NCBI RefSeq assembly: GCF_000812865.1
Contig: NZ_JSYL01000002.1
Location: 248,001 to 312,000 of the forward strand
DNA length: 64,000 nt
Direction: 5' to 3'
Source: Kaistella jeonii
GTDB lineage: Bacteria; Bacteroidota; Bacteroidia; Flavobacteriales; Weeksellaceae
Shown here: piece after piece, positions 8,657 to 17,651 of the stretch
How positions within the stretch are numbered: the stretch's first letter is position 1
Layout of the letters: each line of letters begins with the position of its first letter
Notes under the pieces: generated by a model
Seen by the model: only the letters and a program-made list of their open reading frames with translations
Database searches by the model: none
Told to the model about the DNA's origin: nothing
Translations under genes and position numbers: made by a program

Positions 8657-11152
8657 CTAGCCTGCTACTAAGCCAAATTGTTCAAAGTGATGCGTTACAT
8701 GTTTCTGGTGAAACAACTCCATCATCTCTTTATTCAAAGTTCCGAAAACAAAATGTAAATGTTCAGCGTCTGGATTTTCCCGGTAATAAATCTGATAGTT
8801 TTTTACCGATTCAATGAAATGTGTTTTGGCTTCTTCTAAGTTTTTATATTTCAAATCCGGTAATTTATCGTCTTCTAAAAAAGGTGCAGGGAAATCTTGC
8901 GGCATTTTTCTAAAGTTATAAAGCGAATCTTGATACATTTCGATATGTTCAGTCGGAGTTTTACATTCCGAGGTTTCTAATTCTCCGGTGCTGTATTTCA
9001 TTGTCGCTTCCAAATGTTCGAGCATTTCCTGCGCTTTCATTCTTCCCCAATTTGGCAAAGTTTTCTCAGTTAAATTATTCAATCGTTTTGCAAAATCTTT
9101 GTAGTCAATTTTGATGAAAGGAGATTTTTTCGCGACCAAAGTTAAAATCGTAGCGATGCAAACGGTTTCTTCTCTTTGATTCACGACTTCAACCAGCCAT
9201 TTTACAACGCCACTTGGAACATTTCTACCTTTTACACCTTTGTTGATTCTTTCTTTCGCTGTTAAATAAACAGTGATCGTATCTCCTGCATAAACCGGTT
9301 TGAAGAAATTAGCGTTTTCTAATCCATAGTTTGCGATAACCGGACCTTTTTTTCCGGAAACAAATAATCCTGCAGCTGCGGAAAGTATGAAATATCCATG
9401 TGCAACAGTTTTGTCGAAAATAGTTCCGTTCAATGAAGTCGAATCAGTATGAGCATAAAAATGATCCCAGGAAACATTTCCGAAATTTACGATATCTGCT
9501 TCCGTTACAGTTCTTCCAGCGGTTTCTAGGGAATCTCCGATTTCTACTTCTTCAAAATATTTTCTGAATGGATGTTTTTCTGAATAAGTCGGTGTTGCTC
9601 CTTGCTGATAAACTTTGGTGATCGCAGTTAAAATATCTGGTGAACCTTGAATCGCAGTTTTCTGTAGAAAAAAATGAAGTCCATTTAAGCCCCCCATTTC
9701 TTCTCCGCCACCTGCTCTTCCTGGACCACCGTGCATTAATGTTGGCAAAGGCGAACCGTGACCTGTTGATTCTTTCGCGTTATCTCGGTTTAAAACAAAA
9801 ATTCTTCCGTGCGTTGTTGCCATTTTCCAGGCAGTTTCTGCTACAAATTTTTCGTCGTGAGAAATGATAGAACCGACCAAACTTCCTTTTCCGCGTTTTG
9901 CCAAAGCTGCAGCTTCTTCCGCATCTTTGTAAGGCATTATTGTGGAAACCGGGCCGAAAGCTTCTACATCATGGGAAATATTTTTTTCGAAAGGTTTGTC
10001 ATTTAAGAATAATTTCGGACTCATAAATGAACCGCTTTCGTAATTAGCATCGACTAAATCCTGTTTTCCGTCGTAAATTAATTCGGTTTCTGTTTTTAAT
10101 AATTCGATTTTTTCTGAAACTTCAGCGAATTGATCTTTTCCAGCGAGAGCGCCCATTCTAGTTTCGCGGCTTAAAGGATTTCCGATTTTTACCTGATCTA
10201 AAGATTTTATTAAAGCATTCTGTACCTCTGCAATTAAATTTTCAGGCACGATGATTCTTCGAATGGCGGTACATTTCTGACCAGATTTGGTGGTCATTTC
10301 ATTTCGAACCTCTTTGATAAAAAGATCAAATTCTGGAGTTCCAAGTTTTGCATCCAATCCAAGGATGGAACAATTTAAGGAATCTGCTTCCATATTAAAT
10401 CGCACTGAATTTTGCGCGATTGAAGGCATTGATTTTAATTTTTTCCCGGTGGAAGCAGAACCTGTGAAAAGCACAGAATCTCCGTCTTTCATATATTCCA
10501 GCATATTTCCGGCGCTTCCACAAATGAGTTGAAGTGAACCTTCCGGAAGAATTCCGCTTTCTATAATATCTTCAAAAACTGCGTGCGTTAAATAACTTGT
10601 AGGAGTTGCAGGCTTTACGACACTCGGAACTCCCGCTAAAAGAGAGGTCGAAAGTTTTTCTAACATTCCCCAAACCGGAAAATTGTAGGCATTTATTTGT
10701 ACCGAAATTCCTTCACTTGGCGTGAGAATATGTGTTCCGAGAAAAGTTCCGTTTGCTCCAAGTTTCTGGGTATCACCATCGACCCAAAAAGGCGTGTTCG
10801 GTAACATTCTTTTTGCCAAACCTGAATAGGTAAAAAAAGTTCCGAAACCTCCTTCTATATCTACCCAGGAATCTGCGTGAGTTGCACCCGTTTTGTAGGA
10901 GATTTCGTAATATTTTTTTTTTCTTTCGAGAAGATATAATGCGATATTCTTCAACATTTCACCCCGATCATAAAAAGTCATCGAAGCTAAATTTTTGTAA
11001 CCTACAGTTCGACCGAAATCTAGAGCGTGCTCGAAATTAATTCCTTTCGTGTCGACAACGGCAACTTTTTCACCGTTCACTGAATTATAGAGTTGAGTTC
11101 CGTCTCCGGAGCCTTCAACCCATTCTCCGTATATGTAATTTTTAAGTTTCAT
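8657..11152 (-). CDS. paaZ: PaaZ-like bifunctional oxepin-CoA hydrolase / semialdehyde dehydrogenase with extra C-terminal domain
   Basis: Ring-opening enzyme of phenylacetate catabolism: the MaoC domain hydrolyses oxepin-CoA and the aldehyde dehydrogenase domain oxidises the resulting semialdehyde. Residues 1 to about 510 are the dehydrogenase, with Glu255 (NMEADSLN) and nucleophile Cys294 (TKSGQKCTAIRRI), nearly the positions known for E. coli PaaZ. Residues about 530-675 are the MaoC hydratase with Asp563 and His568 (SWDHFYAHTD). Residues about 678-831 form a third domain absent from the 681-residue E. coli protein; WGRMKAQEMLEHLE and KHVTHHFEQFG look like a DUF1569/DinB-like helical bundle. 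No other paa gene is certain in the window. The start overlaps the upstream membrane-protein stop (TAATG). Confidence 0.92.
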   Translation of the reverse strand: MKLKNYIYGEWVEGSGDGTQLYNSVNGEKVAVVDTKGINFEHALDFGRTVGYKNLASMTFYDRGEMLKNIALYLLERKKKYYEISYKTGATHADSWVDIEGGFGTFFTYSGLAKRMLPNTPFWVDGDTQKLGANGTFLGTHILTPSEGISVQINAYNFPVWGMLEKLSTSLLAGVPSVVKPATPTSYLTHAVFEDIIESGILPEGSLQLICGSAGNMLEYMKDGDSVLFTGSASTGKKLKSMPSIAQNSVRFNMEADSLNCSILGLDAKLGTPEFDLFIKEVRNEMTTKSGQKCTAIRRIIVPENLIAEVQNALIKSLDQVKIGNPLSRETRMGALAGKDQFAEVSEKIELLKTETELIYDGKQDLVDANYESGSFMSPKLFLNDKPFEKNISHDVEAFGPVSTIMPYKDAEEAAALAKRGKGSLVGSIISHDEKFVAETAWKMATTHGRIFVLNRDNAKESTGHGSPLPTLMHGGPGRAGGGEEMGGLNGLHFFLQKTAIQGSPDILTAITKVYQQGATPTYSEKHPFRKYFEEVEIGDSLETAGRTVTEADIVNFGNVSWDHFYAHTDSTSLNGTIFDKTVAHGYFILSAAAGLFVSGKKGPVIANYGLENANFFKPVYAGDTITVYLTAKERINKGVKGRNVPSGVVKWLVEVVNQREETVCIATILTLVAKKSPFIKIDYKDFAKRLNNLTEKTLPNWGRMKAQEMLEHLEATMKYSTGELETSECKTPTEHIEMYQDSLYNFRKMPQDFPAPFLEDDKLPDLKYKNLEEAKTHFIESVKNYQIYYRENPDAEHLHFVFGTLNKEMMELFHQKHVTHHFEQFGLVAG

Positions 11153-11433
11153 TATTGATGAGAATTTTTAAAATTTTTAGTAATGATTTTAAATAAAAAA
11201 TAGAGCAAAATTAAAATAAAAACAAAATCGAGGGTAATCACCACCGCTGCAAAAACATTATAAGCAAGAACTTTTTGATGAAGATATTCTGCTGCTTTTT
11301 GATTATCAACATGTCCTAATGCCTCTGTAATTCCGATGCTTTGTTTGATGAGATAGACAGCCAGAAAATTGAGTGGAAGTAAAATAATTATTCCGGAAAT
11401 GATCCATTTTTTTTTGTTAGAATTTTTAAACAT
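11152..11433 (-). CDS. Small membrane protein of unknown function
   Basis: Unrecognised 93-residue protein with two hydrophobic segments (about residues 10-30 and 56-82) separated by a polar loop of about 25 residues, and a basic N-terminus (KNSNKKKW) that should stay in the cytoplasm. It overlaps the paaZ start at TAATG, so it is probably cotranscribed and translationally coupled with paaZ. I see no transporter or enzyme motif. Confidence 0.7.
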   Translation of the reverse strand: MFKNSNKKKWIISGIIILLPLNFLAVYLIKQSIGITEALGHVDNQKAAEYLHQKVLAYNVFAAVVITLDFVFILILLYFLFKIITKNFKNSHQ

Positions 11434-11584
11434 TGATGATTTTTATAATGGAAGCTTTTCGGCTAGAGCCAATGACTAATTCGAAATTTGCACGTACTAA
11501 AGTCCGTTCTTAATGCCTTGAGTAACGCTTTTTTTCAGATCGTTAAGATACATAAATTTTCAATTTTGCTAAAATTTTCTTTTT

Positions 11585-11680
11585 CGCATAATCTGCGCCC
11601 CAACTTGAACGGAGCTCTTTTTGCGAGGAGGAACGAGGAGCAAAAAAGCGGGAGTGGTAGGTGGAAAGAGGCGCCCAAAA
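11585..11680 (+). repeat. Dispersed intergenic element, subfamily B copy 1
   Basis: Left boundary AATCTGCGCCCCAACTTG then AACGGAGCTCTTTTT, a purine-rich core (GAGGAGGAACGAGG), then AAAAAAGCGGGAGTGG and a GGCGCCC end. Both boundaries recur in inverse orientation at 62851-62941. The core also occurs in the subfamily A copy at 33756-33831. It fills most of the 308-base gap 11434-11741; the 73-codon reading frame across it is not a credible gene. Confidence 0.75.
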
Positions 11681-11692
11681 AAAATAAAAAAA

Positions 11693-11722
11693 ATTCCCTC
11701 TCAAAATAAATTGAAAGGGAAT
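11693..11722 (-). terminator. Terminator of citrate synthase gene
   Basis: On the minus strand, TTCCCTTTCAA pairs with TTGAGAGGGAA (one mismatch) and is followed by a long T-rich tract of about 17 bases. It lies 20 bases after the gltA stop. Confidence 0.88.
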
Positions 11723-11741
11723 CTGTAGGTATTTAAAGAAT

Positions 11742-13028
11742 TTATCTTTGGCTCATGTCCACGTAATCGCGTTTTTGAGCTCCCTGATAAACTTGTCTTG
11801 GTCTTCCGATCGGATCGTTGTGTAAACGCATTTCTTTCCACTGGGAAATCCATCCTGGTAATCTTCCTAAGGCGAACATTACGGTGAACATTTCTGTAGG
11901 AATTCCTAAAGCGCGGTAAATAATGCCGGAATAGAAATCTACGTTTGGATACAATTTTCTTTCGATGAAATATTCATCTTCTAAGGCTACTTTTTCTAAT
12001 TGTAGTGCGATATCTAAGGCTTTATCTTCAACTCCTAATGAAGTTAGAATATCATCTGCAGCTTTTTTGATAATTCGTGCTCTTGGATCGAAGTTTTTGT
12101 AAACTCGGTGACCAAATCCCATTAAACGGAAATTATCGTCTTTATTTTTTGCTTTTTCTACATATTTTGCGACATCGCCTCCATCTTTTTCGATCATTTC
12201 AAGCATTTCGATTACTGCCTGATTTGCACCACCGTGAAGTGGACCCCAAAGCGCAGAAATCCCTGCGGAAACTGAAGCGAATAAGCCGGTATGCGCTGAA
12301 CCAACCATTCTTACAGTTGATGTAGAACAGTTTTGCTCATGATCTGCGTGAAGAATTAATAATTTGTCTAAGGCACCAACAACAACTGGATCTAAATGAA
12401 ATTCTTGATTTGGCCGACGGAAACACATTTTGTAGAAATTTTCTACATAATTTAAACTGTCATCTCCATGATTGATGGATAGTCCCATTTTTTTACGGTA
12501 CGTCCAAGCACAAAGGTGAGAGAATTTAGCGATCAGCATTTCTGCAGCGTGATCCATATCTTCTTTTGAAGTTACATCTACCGCTTTTGGATTAAAGGCA
12601 GTTAAAGCAGAAGTTAAAGAGGACAAAACTCCCATTGGATGAGCTGAACGAGGGAAAACGTCGATGAGTCTTTTCATCTCATCAGCAACGAAATTATATT
12701 TTTTAATTCCTTTTTCGAAACCTGCAAACTGATCGGTTGTTGGCAAACTACCATTCAATAAAAGGTAAATAACTTCCGTAAAGTTAGATTTTTCTGCAAT
12801 TTGCTCGATTGGATAACCTCTGTAATATAATTCTCCATTATCACCATCTAAATAAGTGATATCACTAATAGTAGCGCCTGTATTTTTATATCCTAAATCT
12901 AAAGTAATTAATCCAGTTTGGTCTCTCAGTTTTGAGATATCGATTCCTCTGTCACCGATTGTACTTTCTATGATAGGGTACTCAAATGCTTTCCCATCAT
13001 AATTTAATATAACTTTGTTATCTGACAT
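11742..13028 (-). CDS. gltA: Citrate synthase
   Basis: Condenses acetyl-CoA and oxaloacetate to citrate, the entry step of the TCA cycle. At 428 residues it matches type II (hexameric) bacterial citrate synthases. Active-site segments visible: LHADHEQNCSTSTVRMVGS, GPLHGGANQAVIEML, and MGFGHRVYKNFDPRA with the catalytic His; the later catalytic Asp is in PNVDFYSGIIY. It lies downstream of eno on the same strand with an 81-base gap and ends at a strong terminator, so readthrough from eno is possible. Confidence 0.98.
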   Translation of the reverse strand: MSDNKVILNYDGKAFEYPIIESTIGDRGIDISKLRDQTGLITLDLGYKNTGATISDITYLDGDNGELYYRGYPIEQIAEKSNFTEVIYLLLNGSLPTTDQFAGFEKGIKKYNFVADEMKRLIDVFPRSAHPMGVLSSLTSALTAFNPKAVDVTSKEDMDHAAEMLIAKFSHLCAWTYRKKMGLSINHGDDSLNYVENFYKMCFRRPNQEFHLDPVVVGALDKLLILHADHEQNCSTSTVRMVGSAHTGLFASVSAGISALWGPLHGGANQAVIEMLEMIEKDGGDVAKYVEKAKNKDDNFRLMGFGHRVYKNFDPRARIIKKAADDILTSLGVEDKALDIALQLEKVALEDEYFIERKLYPNVDFYSGIIYRALGIPTEMFTVMFALGRLPGWISQWKEMRLHNDPIGRPRQVYQGAQKRDYVDMSQR

Positions 13029-13109
13029 TATAATTTATTTTTTTACTAATTTATGAATATTAAGAGAAAACCACAAACGATTTTTTTCATTCTCGATTAA
13101 TTTTATCTA

Positions 13110-14402
13110 TTATCGTTTTATTTTGAAAGCATCTAATCCTGGAAAAATTGCTGTATCTCCTAAAGCCTCTTCAATTCTCAAAAGCTGATTATACTTTGCC
13201 ATTCTGTCTGAACGCGAAGCGGAGCCGGTTTTGATCTGTCCACAATTCATTGCTACTGCTAAATCAGCAATCGTTGAATCTTCTGTTTCTCCGGATCTGT
13301 GAGAAATTATAGTGGTATATTTATTATGTTGCGCCATTTGTACAGCCGCCATCGTTTCAGATAAAGTACCGATCTGGTTTACTTTAATCAAAATTGAATT
13401 GGCGATATCTCCGGCAATTCCTTTGGCTAAAATTTCGGTATTGGTTACAAATAAATCATCACCAACGATCTGTACTGTTTTTCCTAATCTTTCCGTTAAT
13501 AATTTCCAACCTTCCCAATCGTTTTCGTCCATACCATCTTCGATGGAAATGATCGGATATTTTGAAGCTAATTCAGCTAAATAATCAACTTGTTCTTCAC
13601 GAGTTCTGCAGGCACCATTTTCACCTTCAAATTTTCTATAATCGTATTTTCCATCTACATAAAATTCTGAAGCTGCTGAATCTAAGGCAAACATAATATC
13701 GTCTCCAGCTTTATAACCAGCATTTGCAATTGCTTGGGTTAAAGTATCTAAAGCATCTTCAGTTCCGTGGAATTTTGGTGCAAAACCACCTTCATCGCCA
13801 ACTGCGGTAGAAAGATTTCTCTTTTTTAAGATTGATTTCAATTCATGGAAAATCTCTGTCCCTTTTTGCAAAGCATGAGAAAATGAATCAGCTTTTACAG
13901 GCATAATCATAAATTCCTGAAAAGCTATTGGAGCATCTGAATGCGAACCGCCATTAATAACATTCATCATTGGTACTGGAAGCGTATTTGCATTTACACC
14001 GCCAATATATTTATACAAGGGGATTTTCAATTCTATCGCCGCAGCTTTTGCCACTGCTAAAGAAACACCCAAAATTGCATTTGCACCAAGGTTGGCTTTG
14101 TTTGGAGTTCCATCTAACTCAATCATCAGCTGATCGATAAAATTTTGCTCAAAAACAGAAGTCCCAATCAATTCTGGAGCGATAACTTCTCTTACATTTT
14201 CTATGGCTTTCAAAACTCCTTTTCCACCATATTCTTTCGAACCATCACGTAATTCTACAGCTTCATGTTCGCCTGTAGAAGCACCGGAAGGAACAGCAGC
14301 TCTTCCCATTGCACCACTTTCTGTGAAAACATCAACTTCGATTGTAGGATTGCCTCTGGAATCAAAAATTTGTCTTGCTTCAATGTAAGAAATGTAACTC
14401 AT
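13110..14402 (-). CDS. eno: Enolase (phosphopyruvate hydratase)
   Basis: Glycolytic enzyme interconverting 2-phosphoglycerate and phosphoenolpyruvate. Length 430 is normal. Visible features: N-terminal [18 protein letters not shown], catalytic Glu in [10 protein letters not shown], metal ligands in [11 protein letters not shown] and [10 protein letters not shown], the catalytic Lys in [11 protein letters not shown], and the signature [26 protein letters not shown] -7 element lies 31 bases upstream. No strong terminator is seen in the 81 bases before gltA. Confidence 0.98.
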   Translation of the reverse strand: MSYISYIEARQIFDSRGNPTIEVDVFTESGAMGRAAVPSGASTGEHEAVELRDGSKEYGGKGVLKAIENVREVIAPELIGTSVFEQNFIDQLMIELDGTPNKANLGANAILGVSLAVAKAAAIELKIPLYKYIGGVNANTLPVPMMNVINGGSHSDAPIAFQEFMIMPVKADSFSHALQKGTEIFHELKSILKKRNLSTAVGDEGGFAPKFHGTEDALDTLTQAIANAGYKAGDDIMFALDSAASEFYVDGKYDYRKFEGENGACRTREEQVDYLAELASKYPIISIEDGMDENDWEGWKLLTERLGKTVQIVGDDLFVTNTEILAKGIAGDIANSILIKVNQIGTLSETMAAVQMAQHNKYTTIISHRSGETEDSTIADLAVAMNCGQIKTGSASRSDRMAKYNQLLRIEEALGDTAIFPGLDAFKIKR

Positions 14403-14432
14403 TGTATTTATTTTAAGTTTTATTAATGATTA

Positions 14433-14440
14433 CAAATTTA
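14433..14440 (-). promoter_or_regulatory. -7 element of the enolase promoter
   Basis: TAAATTTG on the minus strand matches TAnnTTTG. The predicted transcript start would leave a leader of about 25 bases. No clean TTG is seen 19 bases further upstream. Confidence 0.45.
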
Positions 14441-14576
14441 GTTAAAATTGAATGATTGCCGTTGATTTCTGCAATGATTTTAGCAGGGTTTGAGTTAAAA
14501 TTTAGTTAATTCTACGGCTTAACTGAGAATTAGAAAAGTTATCATTAAATTTGAATTAACGACAAAATCACTACCA

Positions 14577-14993
14577 ATGAAAAAGACAATCATCACCCTA
14601 TCAACTTCCTTACTTCTGTTGACATTTAGCTGTAATAAAAGTACAGAGGGTAATAAAGGTGTTATCAAACAGGAAAATGGATATTCGGAAAATCTGCCCA
14701 AAGACAGTATGACTGTTACAGAAAATGCCGGAGATAAAACTGCACAGGAATATACAGACCGTTATGTTGCTGATGATGGCTCATCTGCTTTGGTCACCTT
14801 TAAAAATACGGATAAAGAAAAAAGCATCAGCATTAGAAGCAATAATAAAACGATCTCTGCACCGGAGAAAAAGAAAACTTCAGATGGCGCGATTTACGGA
14901 AACTATGATTTTGAGATTATGGCGAAAACCGATAGTATTACGATTACGCAGGGAAATAATATTATTAAGTTGAAGAAAGCGAGAGGACAGTAG
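14577..14993 (+). CDS. Lipoprotein, possibly MliC-like
   Basis: A 138-residue exported lipoprotein with signal peptide and lipobox LLTFSC (Cys about residue 19), then a low-complexity polar spacer to about residue 60. The C-terminal part (YVADDGSSALVTFKNTD, SISIRSNNKTISAP, SDGAIYGN) resembles the small beta-barrel of MliC/PliC-type lysozyme inhibitors, but the usual cysteines are missing, so this is tentative. It has no partner gene; a tandem-repeat region follows. Confidence 0.65.
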   Translation: MKKTIITLSTSLLLLTFSCNKSTEGNKGVIKQENGYSENLPKDSMTVTENAGDKTAQEYTDRYVADDGSSALVTFKNTDKEKSISIRSNNKTISAPEKKKTSDGAIYGNYDFEIMAKTDSITITQGNNIIKLKKARGQ

Positions 14994-14999
14994 GTAGAA

Positions 15000-15176
15000 G
15001 AGCCAAGTGAAAAGTAAAAAGAGTCAAGTGAAAAGTAGTTGAGGATTTGAGAATTTGAGGATTTGAGGATTTGAGGATTTGAGGATTTGAGGATTTGAGG
15101 ATTTGAGGATTTGAGGATTTGAGGATTTGAGGATTTGAGGATTTGAGGATTTGAGGATTTGAGGATTTGAGGATTA
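15000..15176. repeat. 8-bp tandem repeat (17 units) with a short direct repeat upstream
   Basis: From 15041 to 15176 the unit GAGGATTT repeats 17 times without interruption; unit 2 is GAGAATTT and the last is GAGGATTA. Just before it, AGYCAAGTGAAAAGTA occurs twice (about 15000 and 15021). The unit length is not a multiple of 3, yet 24-base periods keep a minus-strand frame open as an 8-residue repeat, which is an artefact of composition. Such arrays are prone to copy-number change. Confidence 0.95.
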
Positions 15177-15252
15177 TCAAAAAGTTAAAATATTTTTACG
15201 AAACCAGTTATGTTTTTCTTTTTCGAAAAAGTATTAATTAACGCATAATTTA

Positions 15253-15330
15253 ATAGCCCCGATTGCAGCGGCATCCTTTTTATTTTTGCTCTGAAAAATA
15301 AAAAGATATAGCGGCAAGCGGGATTAAGCT
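15253..15330 (+). repeat. Dispersed intergenic element, subfamily A copy 1
   Basis: Starts AGCCCCGATTGCAGCGGC, contains a perfect 12-base A/T hairpin (CTTTTTATTTTT and its complement around GCTCTG), and ends ATAGCGGCAAGCGGGATTAAGC. Related copies are at 33756-33831 and, inverted, 42749-42861. With the tandem repeat it occupies most of the 392-base gap 14994-15385; no gene is seen there. Confidence 0.8.
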
Positions 15331-15333
15331 AAA

Positions 15334-15363
15334 AAAAGCCATTCAAATAAATGAATGGCTTTT
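15334..15363 (-). terminator. Terminator of the rplC-rplQ ribosomal operon
   Basis: AAAAGCCATTCA and its complement form a 12-bp stem with a 6-base A/T loop. On the minus strand it ends in a T run. It sits 22 bases after the rplQ stop. Confidence 0.88.
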
Positions 15364-15385
15364 TAGTATATAAAAGTTGGGATAA

Positions 15386-15916
15386 TTATTCCGCAGCCTT
15401 TTCTTCTGTTGAATCAGCAGCTTCTGCTGTTGGCTCTTCAGTTTTAACTTCTTTGCCAGGGATCGTTGCTGCTTCAGCTACAGTTTCTGTCGCTTTTGGA
15501 GCCGCTCTTCTGCTTCTTCTTGTTACTTTTTTCTCTTCAGCATTCGGGTTGTAAAGCTCATTGAAATCTACCAATTCGATCATTGCCATATCGGCAGCAT
15601 CTCCTTGTCTAAATCCTGTTTTAATGATTCTTGTATAACCTCCCGGTCTTCCTGCAATTTTCGGAGCAACTGTTCTGAATAATTCAGTAACTGCTTCTTT
15701 GCTTTGCAAGTAGGAGAAAACCGTTCTTCTGTTGTGTGTAGTATCGTCTTTCGATTTTGTAAGGATAGGCTCAACGTACACTCTCAAAGCTTTCGCTTTT
15801 GCAACAGTAGTCATGATTCTTTTATGCTCAATAAGAGAACAAGCCATATTAGAAAGCATCGCACTTCTGTGTGAAGCTGTTCTAGATAAGTGATTGAATT
15901 TTTTACCGTGTCTCAT
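15386..15916 (-). CDS. rplQ: 50S ribosomal protein L17
   Basis: Large-subunit protein bL17. The core ([20 protein letters not shown] onward, about residues 1-120) is typical. The protein is 176 residues against about 127 in E. coli because of a C-terminal tail: a basic stretch ([11 protein letters not shown]) followed by an Ala/Glu/Thr-rich acidic tail. Such tails are common in Bacteroidota. It is the last gene of the operon, 6 bases after rpoA. Confidence 0.97.
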   Translation of the reverse strand: MRHGKKFNHLSRTASHRSAMLSNMACSLIEHKRIMTTVAKAKALRVYVEPILTKSKDDTTHNRRTVFSYLQSKEAVTELFRTVAPKIAGRPGGYTRIIKTGFRQGDAADMAMIELVDFNELYNPNAEEKKVTRRSRRAAPKATETVAEAATIPGKEVKTEEPTAEAADSTEEKAAE

Positions 15917-15922
15917 TGTTAT

Positions 15923-16918
15923 TTATTTGTCAGCGTCTAATTTATATTTAGCAACGTCGAAACCGAAGTTAAGACCTTTTGCATGCACTAATTCTTCTAA
16001 TTCTGTTAATGATTTTTTACCGAAATTTCGGAATTTCATCAAATCAGACTTCGTGTAAGAAACCAGTTCTCCTAAAGTTTCTACTTCAGCAGCTTTCAAG
16101 CAGTTTAGTGCTCTTACGGACAAGTCCATATCTGTTAATTTAGATTTAAGGAGTTGTCTTGTATGTAAAGTTTCTTCATCGTATTGAATAGATGCTTTTA
16201 CAGCTTCAGTTTCTAGTGTAATTCTCTCGTCGGAGAACAACATGAAGTGATAAATTAATATCTTAGAAGCTTCAGTTAAAGCGTTTTGAGGAGAGATGGA
16301 ACCATCAGTCTCAATATCTAAAACGAGTTTTTCGTAGTCTGTTTTTTGCTCTACACGATAATTCTCAACACTGTACTGTACTTTCTTGATCGGAGTAAAG
16401 ATAGAGTCAATAGCAATGGTACCAATGGCAGCATTACTAGTTTTGTTTTGATCCGATGGAACATAACCTCTTCCTTTTTCTACGTTGAATGTAATTTCAA
16501 ATTTCACATCCTTGTTAAGATTACAGATGATCAACTCTGGGTTCAAAATTTCGAAACCTTGAATTGATTTTCCTAAATCTCCTGCAGTTACGGTAGTTTG
16601 TCCGGAAACTTTTGCAGTCACTGATTCTGCAGTAGCAGCTTCAGTTTTCGCTTTAAGTCTTAACTGTTTAAGATTCAGAATGATTTCTGTAACATCTTCT
16701 ATAACACCCGGAATTGTTGAAAATTCGTGCTCTACGCCTTCTATTTTGATAGAGGAAATAGCATATCCTTCTAGAGAAGAAAGCAATACTCTTCTCAAAG
16801 CATTACCGATCGTAAGTCCAAATCCTGGCTCCAATGGTCTAAATTCAAATTGACCTTTGAAATCATCGGAGTTAAGAAGGATTACTTTATCGGGTTTAAT
16901 AAATGTTAAAATTGCCAT
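15923..16918 (-). CDS. rpoA: DNA-directed RNA polymerase subunit alpha
   Basis: Alpha subunit, 331 residues, scaffold for RNA polymerase assembly. ATG at 16918 ([12 protein letters not shown]) is chosen over an in-frame ATG six codons upstream because it gives the family N-terminus. N-terminal dimerisation domain to about residue 230 ([21 protein letters not shown]), then a flexible linker and the C-terminal domain from about 245 ([35 protein letters not shown]) that contacts DNA and activators. It lies between rpsD and rplQ as in most bacteria. Confidence 0.98.
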   Translation of the reverse strand: MAILTFIKPDKVILLNSDDFKGQFEFRPLEPGFGLTIGNALRRVLLSSLEGYAISSIKIEGVEHEFSTIPGVIEDVTEIILNLKQLRLKAKTEAATAESVTAKVSGQTTVTAGDLGKSIQGFEILNPELIICNLNKDVKFEITFNVEKGRGYVPSDQNKTSNAAIGTIAIDSIFTPIKKVQYSVENYRVEQKTDYEKLVLDIETDGSISPQNALTEASKILIYHFMLFSDERITLETEAVKASIQYDEETLHTRQLLKSKLTDMDLSVRALNCLKAAEVETLGELVSYTKSDLMKFRNFGKKSLTELEELVHAKGLNFGFDVAKYKLDADK

Positions 16919-16952
16919 ATAATTTGGGTTGAGCAAAAATTTGAAAAAATTA

Positions 16953-17561
16953 TTATTTAGAGTAAAGTTCGACGATCAACTGTTCTTTCAAGTCTTCCGG
17001 GATTTGAATTCTCTCGGGAGCTGCTATGAAAGTACCTTGTTTAGTTTCGTCGTTGAATTGTAACCACTCATAACTTGACTTATAAGCTAATGAATCAGCA
17101 ATAACTTCCAAAGATTTTGATTTCTCTCTGATTGCTACCACGTCTCCAGCTTTAAGAGTGTAAGATGCGATGTTTACTAATTCTCCATTTACTGTGATGT
17201 GTCTGTGAGAAACCAATTGTCTTGCACCTGCTCTGGTTTTTGCAAACCCGAATCTGTACACTACATTGTCTAATCTAGATTCACACAATTGCAATAGAAC
17301 TTCACCTGTAACACCTTTTGCTCGGTTGGCTTTTTCGTATAAGTTCGCAAATTGTTTCTCTAAGATACCATAGGTATATTTAGCTTTCTGCTTTTCCATT
17401 AACTGAACAGCATACTCGGATTTCTTAGATCCTCTTCTTTTGTTCACACCATGTTGTCCTGGTGGTTGGTTCTTTCTTTTCTCGAAGTTTTTGTCATCTC
17501 CGTAAATTGCAGCACCAAATTTTCTTGCAATTTTCGTTTTAGGTCCAATATATCTTGCCAT
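16953..17561 (-). CDS. rpsD: 30S ribosomal protein S4
   Basis: Primary 16S rRNA-binding protein uS4, 202 residues, normal length. It begins [16 protein letters not shown] and carries the S4 RNA-binding domain around residues 95-155 ([27 protein letters not shown]). No zinc CxxC pair is seen near the N-terminus. In many bacteria S4 represses its own operon; no regulatory RNA was recognised here. The 90-base spacer to rpsK contains an AT-rich short repeat. Confidence 0.98.
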   Translation of the reverse strand: MARYIGPKTKIARKFGAAIYGDDKNFEKRKNQPPGQHGVNKRRGSKKSEYAVQLMEKQKAKYTYGILEKQFANLYEKANRAKGVTGEVLLQLCESRLDNVVYRFGFAKTRAGARQLVSHRHITVNGELVNIASYTLKAGDVVAIREKSKSLEVIADSLAYKSSYEWLQFNDETKQGTFIAAPERIQIPEDLKEQLIVELYSK

Positions 17562-17570
17562 ATTTTTTAA

Positions 17571-17604
17571 GATTTTAGATTCTAGATTTTAGATTTTAGA
17601 TTAG
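17571..17604. repeat. ATTTTAGA short-period repeat in the rpsK-rpsD spacer
   Basis: GATTTTAGATTCTAGATTTT continues as AGATTTTAGATT: about four degenerate units of an 8-base ATTTTAGA motif. Similar runs lie in the rpmD-rplO spacer (20762-20787), the rpsC-rplP spacer (about 25490-25516) and upstream of the GlmU-like gene (about 55080-55101). Confidence 0.65.
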
Positions 17605-17651
17605 AATGGGTTTACCATTAAGAATTTAAAACTAAAACATAAAATAATAGA

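Noticed and set aside
11488-11709. Plus-strand 73-codon frame in the gap before gltA
   Set aside because: It runs through the subfamily B repeat and the terminator region, has basic low-complexity sequence, and resembles no protein.
15041-15176. Possible CRISPR array
   Set aside because: The repeats are contiguous 8-mers with no spacers, and no cas gene is present.
14965-15180. Minus-strand 71-codon frame with an 8-residue repeat across the tandem repeat
   Set aside because: It is produced by the 8-bp repeat itself (three units make eight codons). It has no plausible start signal and overlaps the lipoprotein gene end.
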